A stretch of DNA of 64,000 nucleotides, from contig JASANE010026709.1 of assembly GCA_030248225.1 (NCBI GenBank), positions 1-64,000 of the forward strand, written 5' to 3'. The notes beneath the pieces are model-generated. The model was not told the DNA's origin. It saw nothing but the letters and a program-made list of their open reading frames with translations, and searched no databases. Both the position numbers and the translations under genes were made by a program. The stretch's first letter is position 1. The number at the start of each line of letters is the position of its first letter. This DNA comes from Trileptium ribeirensis. Its lineage: Eukaryota; Nematoda; Enoplea; Enoplida; Thoracostomopsidae. Of the stretch, positions 54,806 through 64,000 are shown in pieces.

Positions 54806-57800
54806 TGTACTAGGACCAGTTCTGGCCCTAAGGGATCCCAGCTGCACCACCATTTTCCTATGTGTGGTGCCCGGACAACCCCGGCTTCCACGACTCCCCG
54901 GCGATCTATGCGATGACCTAAGGGAACCGCTTAGCTTAGCAGGCTGCCGGCGGGTTAACCAGGGTGTTCGGCCTGGCCCCTATATTGGCCCACGTGTCTA
55001 GTAGTATGAAGTTCCCCCGAGGGAGAGTCAACCCCTAAGCCTGCTCACAGGTAATAAGGCTGACTCGCCTTTCCCTCATTATCCACTTAATTCCCTGAGC
55101 GGGGTTCTCTGGTCCTAGCGTAACCTTGGCGAGGTTCCTGGTTGGTATGTCCCCTTGTGCTATAGTCCCGTTCTAATCCTAAGTAAAACATGACTTGCCC
55201 TATAACTTAAATGGTGACAACATTTAGTTACTTATTTTAACATTGGGGCACTGAGGCGGAGGCCCCAGTACCTTGGCTGATGAGCTTCTGGTCATTAGTG
55301 TTGCATGTCGGAAGGCAAGCTAAGCGAAGCAATACTTGCAGAGAGGAGTTCGCGGTAGCGGGCATTCCTGATAGTTCATGTAAACGTGGCTGTAGCGCAA
55401 TGCGAGGAGGGATTGGCGGTCTCGAACTTTGGGTTGAGAAAATAAACAAGTTTCCTAATTGCTGCCAAAAGTGACACACGATCCAAATGATTTACTCTTG
55501 AATCCTTTCCCTTTTTGTATTCAACACACTTTATAAAAATTGCCCAATCGGGGCATACAACAACTTATATACAACATTTAGTAGATGACAAAATTTGATT
55601 CCGGGTACCCTGCAAGATACCCTGAGGCGTATGCTGCCTTTCCTTTGACGTACTATGCCCTTACAATTTCCGGTCGAGTAGAGCCTTATAAATTTTGGCG
55701 AAAGAATGCCGATTTTTTAAACGACTAGCTGCCTATTAAATCACAATCATTTGTCGCCTTTTTGTAACTTAAACTCCGCATGAAAACGGGATTGAAAGTT
55801 CATAATTTTGTACCATTTCCACAGCGACTGGAGCGGCTCGCAAACGACCCAACTAATCCGAAACTCGCTCCCAGGGGGCTCCGGGAAAGGGTGCCGACAT
55901 AGGTTTTCCCCGTAGTTGCACGGTTAGAAAACCCACGTCCCACCAAAATTCAGTACGATTCAGTTCGCCGCCAGCCCCAGTCTCCGTTTCGCTCTATGCT
56001 CAACTAGTGAGCCTCTTAAAAATTTGTCACGCCCAGGTCCGCAGTCGTCTGCATTGCATGCTAATAGAAGATAGAAAAAACCAGCGAACGAATGGGGATT
56101 CGACGCTGCTGTTCGGTTTCAGACAAACGGGGACAACTCGTGTCACCCGGAGATGCAGACGGCTACGTCCTTAGCATCACTCCTATTACCACCTATGAAT
56201 TTTGGCGCACTTGTTTAGTAGCAACTTTTGAGTATAACTCCGTCTATAAAACGTTCATATCCCGAAAAATGCCAAATCTGTCTGACCCGAAATGTATGAA
56301 TTTTACTGAACCCTACGCGCAGAGATGATCACCGACCGAGACAGTCACGGGTCGTCACTTATTGGGAGATGATCTGCACTATTCCTCAAGCAAGGGCCAA
56401 ACCTCCCAGGGATCCCGGTCACCGTAGCTGCGCGACTTGGGGACACCTGGGCTTTTCCATTTTTTGTGAAAATTAACGCATTCCCAAATTTATAGAGAAC
56501 CAGTGGGGTATCGCCCGCGACAGGTCAAAGCCGCGACGATGATCGTGACTATCTCGGCACTCCCGAAAATTAGTTCTTGAAAACGAGATCACTTGCCTTA
56601 GAGCGAAAAATGCGTTTCAATCACTAACGTTTGCCTTAACTTAAAAATTTTGCTCCTTACCACTTGCCCTAGAATAGAATTTTGATCACTTCTCGGACCT
56701 GTGAACGGAGAAAATGTGCGAGGAGCGGGGAACCAGTCGAAAACACGCGCACATGAAAAATTTTTTTGCACAAATCGGTGTAATTTCGCGAATTTTAACG
56801 GGGCCGTCCCTTACGGGCGCGCGGAACATCCTTCCGACACTCCAACGCCCGCAACGGCGGCCCTCTGCATGACTGAAAAGAAGCTCCAACCAGGGGAGGC
56901 TCTCCACCGTGGAGGCACGGTGGGTAACCACTCCTAGCATCGCCCAAACGCGAGAAACAGAGAAAAATTTGGAAACACAAAACTCGTGCACGAAAACGAA
57001 AAAAAACCTACTTAGTGGGGATAACCGCCAAAGTTTAACAGACTATGTTCGACTGGCTCCGATCGGGGAATCGGGCAGTCTCTTTTATACTGTTCATCTA
57101 CCCCCTACCTTTCTTCTATGTACCAGATCTCCAAAATTGTGCAGCATTTTAAAATTTGAAAACTTTTGAAATCGCCGACGAATACATATATGTACACTCC
57201 AAGCAATACGCTCATCCACCTAAACAAAATCAGGCGCTTAACAACAGCAAACGAAATGAAAACAATATATATGTATACGACGCCCCGACACACAATATTG
57301 ACCAAAACCCTCTTAATATGTAGTAGTGGGCATTCGCTGCTTTAGCTGGTCTGCTCGGAAACATTGTAGCTTGGCCGAAGGGTGCCAATAATTGGCGTAA
57401 ACAACCTAAACCTCGCGCTGGTCGGCGCGAGGTCTGCAATTTTGCCAAATACATAAGCGCTTCAGGCGCTCTTAATATTTTAAACTTTTTGTTGTTTTTT
57501 GTTTATATTTCAGGAGCGGAAAGGAGTAGGCGGCCGGGGGCGAGATCATACCCATGCCCTGGCTGGTCGCCTACTCAGGAGAAACTTAGATTTAATGTAA
57601 GCCCTCTAGGAGGCCCGTAAAGGCAGATAAATGCGTGCACGATAGGGTAAATTTGAGTCTCAATTGAGTTATGGGGGTCCCGTGAAGGTCTGTTGGGGCG
57701 GACGGTCCCGGTTTTCGATAAAATAGTTACTATTGGACCCAATTGAAGTATAGGGCTCCAAAAATGAAGGAGTTTTGGTTTGGGGTGCAGTGATTTAGGG

Positions 57801-58686
57801 CCCTAAAGTTGAAGAGTTTAAACGTTGGATTGGGAGTCCCAAGTACCTATAGGTTGGGGTGGGGTTGACCCGCACGAGTAATTTTGAAGCCTTCTAGGTC
57901 CCTGATGATAGTTTAATGTCCCCCTTTTTGTTTGAAATCTATAAAACCCCCAAAATTTTAAAATTCGTATACCCCTTTAAAAATGAGACTCTTTTCACGT
58001 TAAGTCAATTTATCTCTTATTCTATGTATTCACGATATCCCACATAATGCTAGATAGCTTGTTCTACTCCGCCGGCGTGTCAGGATAAGTTTCCAAACCC
58101 CAGGCCATTATGAAAATCCCAATTGCTTTTTGTCGCGGGGTTTTGCATGATGCTCCGTCCCATCCTGACACCCGGACACATATACAGTAAACATTATATT
58201 ATCGCACAACAACTACATACACGTTATTGTTCACGGACGCGCACCGGAATCGACCCCCTGGGGCACCAAATCAATAAACTCTTGAGTCAAAGTAGACTGG
58301 AATGTGAAATCTCCCCCTTGTCCCCGGCCGATTCGACTACGCATCCGTCCCACAGTTCACTGCAGATTACTTGTACAATTGTTTTATTATTTATAACACA
58401 GTAATCACCTGGGATCGATCGGATACCTCAACCGTAAGCTTTTGATTCAATTTTGGTGCGAAATCACCCCGCGCACCTCGGGCTGGTGGAGCGTGACCGT
58501 ATCAACACAGTTATAGACTACAATACAAATTTTTATTTTATTATACAGAATTATAAATGATACGTCAATAAATCCCTGGATCACGCTCCACCGGTATCCG
58601 ACCGCCCTTTTTCCGTTAAATTGTTTGAGCCCTTTTGGCCCGGTTTCGACTATTACGGATTTAGTATAAAAACTCGGGCTGTTACA
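54806..58686 (-). mobile_element. Inverted solo LTR of the giant element family (about 3.88 kb)
   Basis: The plus strand starts TGTACTAGGACCAGTTCTGG, the reverse complement of the LTR end, and finishes CTCGGGCTGTTACA, the reverse complement of its start. No internal element sequence is attached. TAAT occurs at 54803-54806 and 58687-58690, a 4-bp target duplication if the LTR proper ends at 54807. Landmarks: TATA block near 57082-57089, CCTCGCGC hairpin 57411-57432, 53-nt hairpin 57524-57576, palindrome arms 58485 and 58581. The R-region hairpins are not recognisable here. The AATAAA position reads TATAAA. It is older than the LTRs of the complete element. Confidence 0.9.
57524..57576 (-). other. 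53-nt tRNA-half-like hairpin, solo LTR, with compensatory change
   Basis: The outer stem is GAGTAGGCG / CGCCTACTC. Both members of the terminal pair differ from the other copies (CAGTAGGCG / CGCCTACTG), keeping the pairing. The inner arm is partly lost (ATCATACCCATGCCCTGG). Confidence 0.7.
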
Positions 58687-61600
58687 TAATACAATTTTTC
58701 AGTAAATTTATTTTCTGAAAACGTCAGGCGATGCATATTACTGTCTGACTGGCGCACATCATTCCCCTTAGAAACCTACGTCATTATGATGCTAATTCTG
58801 AACGTTGTGTAATAATAATTAAGCTTTGCTCCAGGTCCTTTAGATATCAGTAAACATCATTCATAAAAATTTGTCTTACGTTGTCGCTATTATTTTATGA
58901 TCAAGAGGCAAATTCATGTGAAACATTTTTTGTTTTGTGGTGAAATGATTTCATTTTATTAATTTCAGCAAAATGTTAAAATTCCAGCTTAATCTCATAT
59001 AAAGTGTCGCTAGAAATTGTTCTATAATGCAAGGGGCGTAAACAGCGGCATCGCAAGCTCTTAAAAAGCAGATGGCCGGTAAAAATGTGGAGGGGCCAGT
59101 CGGTTACATTTATCTCGTTATAACCAAGTCAGTTAATTTTTTCACGTTTGTCAGAAAAACTAGGACGGGCCGCACCCTTCTATCAACCCCTTTTGCGACG
59201 CTCCAGACGACAAACACTAGGACCAGGGGAGTGAAGGTTGGGGATACCGGGAAACGCGTACTCACAGAAATATGTTCAGTAAACTGAAACGTAGTTCCTC
59301 AACCAAACATCTTCTAAGTTCATCAGCCATCATGTATGTAAATTAAAAAAATCCGGATGTGACGGCCATATAGGTCGTCCCTGAAGAAACCTACCTACTT
59401 GTTTAAGCAAATATGCATATATGAACTCATGCAGCCTGTATGCATGCATAATCAAAAAGAATGTCTCAATATCAGCCATAGAATGGCTACATTGCTACTC
59501 TGTATATTTATGCGGTTTACTTGTTTTGTCCCATTTTACCTGCAGAATATTTCTACAAAAAGCTCTAGAAATTTTTATAATTCTTTGAGAACAAGTTGTT
59601 TTAGCCTTTAGTTGCTTTTCTTGTGGCATCTATTTTTCCAACTTTTAAAAGTTTGTTCTTCTCTCAATTTTTTTACTGTTTTTAAATAAATGACAAATAT
59701 TTGCTTTATTCCATTTGAGCTTTTAGCGTTTCCATATGAATATCTTACGCTGCGATTCGTTAGTATTCTGCTTGTCACTGTCAAGTTATTACATAGATGT
59801 GCTCATCACCACTACAGCTTTCACTTTGTTTTTGATATTTCTTAACGCACGAATTTGCAAAATGTTAAATACCTTTTTGAATAATATTTAGCATTCCCGA
59901 AACGGTATGTTTATACGGATCTAAAATACTTTAATCTGCATTTCAATGTTAAACGCTACAATGTACGTTTCTTTTTAACCAAAAATTAGTCAATCGCTTC
60001 ACTAACCCTTTCATGCTCAACTATGCCAATGCCATCAACGCATTTTGCACCGCCTCGTACTAAACTAAGCATGTGGCGGTACGTATGTTTGCAGCTTGTT
60101 CAGTGAGGTACCTTAAGGAACTGAGCAACAGCTCTCAGATAGCTCCCTTGTTTGCATACACTCAGCATACACTTCTCATCAGCACGATCAGGGTTTGATC
60201 CGCGGCGTGGGCTTGACTTCGCTAAAAATTGTAAGATACAGTAACTAGGGCGAGCGTTAAAGGATTAACAGAATAGTTCATGAAAAGAGCTATTAAACCC
60301 TAAGTGAAACGAACTTGCTTGGTTACGAGTAAGAGATTATATGCCGCAGTAGCAGATTGGTTTATACCGGATTTCCACATCTTGAAGACTGATCCACTAT
60401 TGCCGATACATTGAAAAAAACTAAATATATACAATTAAAATAATGTTTATTGCGGATATTGCTACAATTCTTTTGTTGGTATAGGTTCGTTTAGAATCTT
60501 TTAATACGAACTGCTGTTGGATATCTATTTTAATGGTACCATATGCGTTGTTTTTACTGAACGAGCAGATTGTTATTTTTCAAAAGATGAATGAAACTCG
60601 GTAGTTTTCAGCAACCCATATAAGTATAGACTATACCAACTCGAGACGGGTTTTCGAGCAAAACCTGCGCAGATATTTCCCGTAAGTAGCTGTTATAGTC
60701 AATTACGGTCCTGTGATGCATTGCAAGCTCTTTTTCACAGAAATCAATGGATCATGTGCTCACAAGTAAATGGGTCTTTTAGTTATACGGCGCAGCTCGA
60801 AAATGGCTAATTCCTAAGATACAGTGATACTTTGCGTACTAATCGACTAATGCCTACCAGCCGATTCATAAAATTATTTTCGGCTACTTTTTTCGATTTT
60901 CAGATAACCAGTGGTCCTCGTTTTGCAAAATTTTCGAAAAAACTTATTTTCGATAAATGTATAAATTTATAAAACATTCAAACAGCATTGACGAGCTGAA
61001 CGAATCAGTCGATTGGTTAAGGATCTATTAGCTATTATGTGCAACTGATTCTTCCTTGAATTCTTAGCTACTTATTACCGATAACAGTAAATTTTAGAAA
61101 AATAATTTTTTGTAGACAAATGTCTGCATGGATGGGGTTCTCAGGTACTTTTCGGTTTAGTAGAGTGTCGAACTGCTGTCGCAAACGGTCAAGCTGCTCT
61201 GCCAGCGAAACATCCATTAAGATCCCGAACTATTCCACTGACCATTTGCAGAGGTTGCGACAGTTACTTCCTCAGTCAATACTTTCTTCTCATCGTGTGC
61301 CATGACTGCTTGCCACCGTTCGGATTTAATATCGTCAAGATGTCGATGCTCGCCTTCATTGATGCCATGTGTGTGAGGTGTTTTCACAAGATAGAAAGCT
61401 GGATTTTGCCTTAGCGTGGTATACTGAGTCGCTCGGCTACAGTAATAGTTGCATCGTTAATCCAATGTACCTTTTTCTTTATGGATAGCCTGTCCTCTAC
61501 GACAGCGTGAACTACGTATTTCAATGAATTCAAGATCTCTTGGGCGGATTCAGTATTCAGATGTGGCCAACGGCACAAAGCGATTGGGGAGCGTAAAATT

Positions 61601-61757
61601 TAGGTGTTCGTGAATGTGCGCAACACAGTGAAGTCTGAAGGCCTCTTACAGCGTTTAAAGTGTTCGCTGCGCAATGTTCGCCTAAATCTACATTTCAGAA
61701 TTGGTGGGCAGTGCAGATTGAATTTTGGAGAGATTGTGCCTTGCTGATCCATATGAC
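58687..61757. other. Non-coding stretch, no gene seen
   Basis: AT-rich sequence without a convincing reading frame. Part of 61100-61757 may be the body of the SINE-like element whose tRNA-like head lies at 61758-61822. Confidence 0.4.
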
Positions 61758-61822
61758 GGACTCCAACACGCGGCGCCATGATTTCGAAACCTACGGTTTA
61801 ACCACTGCACCACACGGGCGCA
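61758..61822 (-). repeat. tRNA-like SINE head
   Basis: On the minus strand GCCCGTGTGGTGCAGTGGTTAA contains a good Pol III A box (TGGTGCAGTGG, 61802-61812). A B-box-like GTTGGAGTCC follows at 61758-61768. The distance from the start of the A box to the end of the B box is 54 bases, as in a tRNA. It could be a SINE head or a tRNA pseudogene. The tail was not delimited. Confidence 0.5.
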
Positions 61823-62167
61823 CATGTGCCATATAGATATAACCCTTAACTCATGAAATTTTATTGCAACGCTTTTATAATCATAGCTCAGGAATCAGCT
61901 ATAATGTGCTACCTATATATTTCCATTGGAATTGGTTACGGGTACGCATATCTAAGTAACGCCCAGGCTAATGGACTCCCTGTTATGTGTCAGAATCAGT
62001 TGAATTTTGGTGTTATCGTCTGTAACTTGATGGTTTATGTATAGGGTTTGTAAAAAATCTTACAATCTTTAGTTGGAATACATATTGGTCTTCGTTACGA
62101 GCGGATAAAATATTCAAAGCTTATATTGTATATTCTATATTGAGCTTTGACGTTTTATGCGCCGCAA

Positions 62168-62324
62168 CAGTGGCGGATTCAGAGATTTCTGAAGGGAGGG
62201 TCGGGGTCCAGACTACACCCTATCATAGCAATACTTGTGGTGTAACGGGTTTTGGTGCCGACACCAGACGAAGTGATAGGCCGCCAGTACTCGGTGACTG
62301 GGGGAGTCTCTAAATCCGCCTCTG
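62168..62324. mobile_element. Short MITE-like element
   Basis: The ends CAGTGGCGGATTCAGAGA (62168-62185) and, in reverse complement, CAGAGGCGGATTTAGAGA (62307-62324) form 18-bp imperfect inverted repeats. CAG ends with this GGCGGAT core are common in hAT-type MITEs. No target duplication is evident. Confidence 0.5.
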
Positions 62325-62479
62325 CGACGGAACCTCGCTGCGCAGATTTCAGGCAAACTATTATACCACAACAGATTTTATGCAGAAAACATACAGCTAT
62401 TTCCCGCACAATTCGCGCCAAATTAGGAAGATAACAGTAAATTTTAAGGACAAATCTACGTAAATTTTGCTAATCAAAG

Positions 62480-62803
62480 GGCCAATCAGTTTGTTTATTT
62501 TATTCCATATTTCCTTCCAAGGCATAGCGTCTGTGCCGCGTTCCAAGTAACTAGCTTCCGCCGCGTACTTTTTCTATCCGTGCACCGAGTGAGGCCCCTC
62601 AAAGGCTCTCCACCTAGTCAAGCTCCAAGGCTCCTTTCCACAAAGGCCAATCAGTTTGTTTATTTTCTTCCATATTTCCTTCCAAGGCCTAGCGTCTGTG
62701 CCGCGTTCCAAGTAACTAGCTTCCGCCGCGTACTTTTTCTATCCGCGCAGCGAGTGAGGCCCCTCAAAGGCTCTCCGCCTAGTCAAGCTCCAAGGCTCCT
62801 TTC
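62480..62803 (+). repeat. Two tandem copies of a 165-bp unit upstream of H2B
   Basis: Copies 62480-62644 and 62645-62803 are more than 95% identical. Each starts with GGCCAATCAGTTTG, which includes a CCAAT motif as used in many histone promoters. The second copy ends about 150 bases before the H2B start codon. A duplicated promoter piece is a reasonable guess. Confidence 0.75.
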
Positions 62804-62955
62804 AAGGGTTATGCGTACACAATGGGCATGCCCACCCATTGGGCAAAAGTATGCACTGCAACGGCATTAAATTAAGGCAAATTCCATCTTATGTACACTA
62901 TTACGAATCTTGTGTCATATAGTGTCGTGGTCACGATTTGAGGCACACTTCAGCA

Positions 62956-63324
62956 ATGCCTCCTAAAGTATCCGCTAAAGCTGCCAAGAAGGCCGGAAAG
63001 AAGTCTGCGCCTCGTGTCGGGGACAAGAAGAAACGTAAGAAGCGCAAGGAAACCTACTCCAGTTACATCTACAAAGTACTGAAGCAAGTTCATCCTGATA
63101 CGGGCATCAGCAGCAAAGCAATGTCCATCATGAACTCCTTCGTCAATGATATTTTCGAAAGGATTGCTGCGGAAGCTTCAAGACTTGCGCACTACAACAA
63201 ACGATCGACAATCACGTCCCGTGAAATTCAAACCGCGGTACGATTACTACTGCCCGGAGAACTGGCAAAACACGCTGTAGCAGAAGGCACAAAGGCTGTT
63301 ACAAAATACACCAGCTCCAAGTAG
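62956..63324 (+). CDS. Histone H2B, replication-dependent, intronless
   Basis: 122 codons. It packages DNA as an H2A-H2B dimer in the nucleosome. The N-terminal tail [16 protein letters not shown] is Lys/Ala-rich; the histone fold [20 protein letters not shown], the [20 protein letters not shown] helix and the C-terminal helix ending AVTKYTSSK are near-canonical for animal H2B. I chose the ATG at 62956 because MPPK is the conserved start; the in-frame ATG at 62938 would add six unrelated residues. The gene lacks introns and is followed 28 bases after the stop by a histone stem-loop rather than a poly(A) signal. It converges on a histone H3 remnant at 63474-63506, as in histone gene clusters. 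The sequence fits a protostome animal but does not settle which one. Confidence 0.97.
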   Translation: MPPKVSAKAAKKAGKKSAPRVGDKKKRKKRKETYSSYIYKVLKQVHPDTGISSKAMSIMNSFVNDIFERIAAEASRLAHYNKRSTITSREIQTAVRLLLPGELAKHAVAEGTKAVTKYTSSK

Positions 63325-63352
63325 ACAGTAAAAGGCTCAAATATATCCCAAC

Positions 63353-63368
63353 AGCCCTCTCAAGGGCT
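63353..63368 (+). terminator. Histone 3' stem-loop of H2B
   Basis: AGCCCT-CTCA-AGGGCT: a 6-bp stem and 4-base loop, the size of the animal histone mRNA 3' stem-loop bound by SLBP. The flanks CCAAC and ACTA also fit. Confidence 0.88.
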
Positions 63369-63425
63369 ACTATTCGCGATGAAAATATTTTGAATTCTCT
63401 TCAAGTTCTATGCGTTAGTATAAGT

Positions 63426-63454
63426 AGTAGCCCTTGAGAGGGCTGTTGGGATAT
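63426..63454 (-). terminator. Second, inverted histone 3' stem-loop, belonging to the H3 remnant
   Basis: The 29 bases at 63343-63371 recur without a mismatch in reverse complement at 63426-63454. The inverted copy lies about 20 bases beyond the TAA of the H3 remnant on the minus strand, the normal place for its stem-loop. Confidence 0.8.
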
Positions 63455-63473
63455 TGCTGCGTGAGCGAACAGC

Positions 63474-63506
63474 TTAAGCTCTTTCTCCTCGGATGCGTCG
63501 AGTCAA
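63474..63506 (-). pseudogene. Histone H3 C-terminal remnant
   Basis: On the minus strand the codons read L-T-R-R-I-R-G-E-R-A-stop. The universal H3 ending is LARRIRGERA, so nine of ten residues agree. Before Leu (higher coordinates) the match ends: Gln and the preceding residues of H3 are not encoded in any frame I could see, and 63507-64000 holds no H3 reading frame. The gene has lost everything but its last ten codons and its stem-loop. Confidence 0.75.
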
Positions 63507-64000
63507 CCCAAATTAATTCTTCAACGCATTATCCATCAAAATCAAATTTGTGTAGTGAACATGCAAACGAGTAGCACGAGCATAATATATAATGTTAAGG
63601 TTTTTATAGAAGGGATTATTAAGCTTCTTAAAACAGTTTAAGGCCAGCTTCGTCTTAAATTTTGATATTTTATCCGAAAATAACTTTGTAGCATGTGGAT
63701 TAATATGATTTTAGTGTTCACAATGTATTTATCTATAACGTTAAACATTATACAACTAATATTGATTTCATATTAATAAAAATTTCCCACGTGTAATAAA
63801 TGAACCAAAACCTAGATATTGTGTAAATATTTACACGAGGTTACGTGGCGATAGCTCTATGAGCTAGTGAAGCCTATACACGACTTAGGTTATCGCGAAG
63901 CAGATTGCCTGTTTAAAGGTAATTCGGGGAATCTAAAAAGGTTTGAGGGTTAATTGCTGCATTTTATTAAAGACGTTTATAAAAAAGCCAGGACTCAGGG
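63507..64000. other. Non-coding stretch, no gene seen
   Basis: AT-rich sequence after the H3 breakpoint. Nothing is recognisable. Confidence 0.4.

Noticed and set aside
62938..62955. Upstream in-frame ATG for H2B
   Set aside because: It would add MRHTSA before the conserved MPPK start, and animal H2B proteins begin with the latter.

Overview
This is a stretch of animal genome made almost entirely of transposons, with one clear host gene at the right edge. That gene is an intronless, replication-type histone H2B (62956-63324) with a histone 3' stem-loop. It faces a remnant of a histone H3 gene. The H2B protein is of ordinary invertebrate type. The species cannot be named from the sequence. 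A protostome is likely (flatworm, mollusc and arthropod all fit), and very large Ty3/gypsy elements are already known from planarians.

The centrepiece is a 27-kb LTR retroelement (4751-31839) with two LTRs of about 4.16 and 4.17 kb. A 1.9-kb leader is followed by one uninterrupted ORF of 4314 codons (10815-23759). It encodes, in this order, Gag with a zinc knuckle, a long low-complexity linker, an unrecognised globular region, a complete class I fusion-glycoprotein-like Env (signal anchor, furin-type RKKR site, fusion peptide, coiled coil, membrane anchor), aspartic protease, reverse transcriptase, RNase H, integrase and a 600-residue disordered tail. Env lying between Gag and Pol in the same reading frame is highly unusual. 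The two Env hydrophobic segments would place Gag and Pol in the cytosol and Env in the lumen. Downstream are two paralogous ORFs (23919-25142 and 25415-26650), each with an N-terminal NADAR (YbiA/DUF1768) domain and a C-terminal half that looks like a degenerate SGNH-hydrolase fold. Both ATGs directly follow TTATAG, as expected if they are read from spliced subgenomic RNAs.

The LTRs hold conserved structures: a TATA box, an AATAAA signal about 2.1 kb further on (so a very long R region), three hairpins in R sharing the apical motif CCGTTTAGACACGG, a 53-nt tRNA-half-like hairpin with a compensatory base-pair change, and a U3 palindrome kept in every LTR copy.

The window holds at least four LTR insertions of this family: a partial one at 1-1466 inserted in a hAT transposase gene; a degenerate inverted LTR (about 3955-4750 plus 31840-34556) that the 27-kb element apparently split; the complete element; and an inverted solo LTR (54806-58686) with a TAAT target duplication. 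Other content: a dead hAT (ZMYM1/DUF4371 type) gene (1467-2778), a dead Ty3/gypsy element (35498-39510), a TA-flanked 1.36-kb non-autonomous DNA transposon (41340-42702), a BEL/Pao element with many lesions and an unrecognised third ORF (about 43.6-51.35 kb), a dead Jockey/CR1/Rex-like LINE (51950-54205), a tRNA-like SINE head (61758-61822) and a small MITE (62168-62324). Around 10217-10440, 50720-50900 and 51420-51620 the base composition suggests poor-quality sequence.
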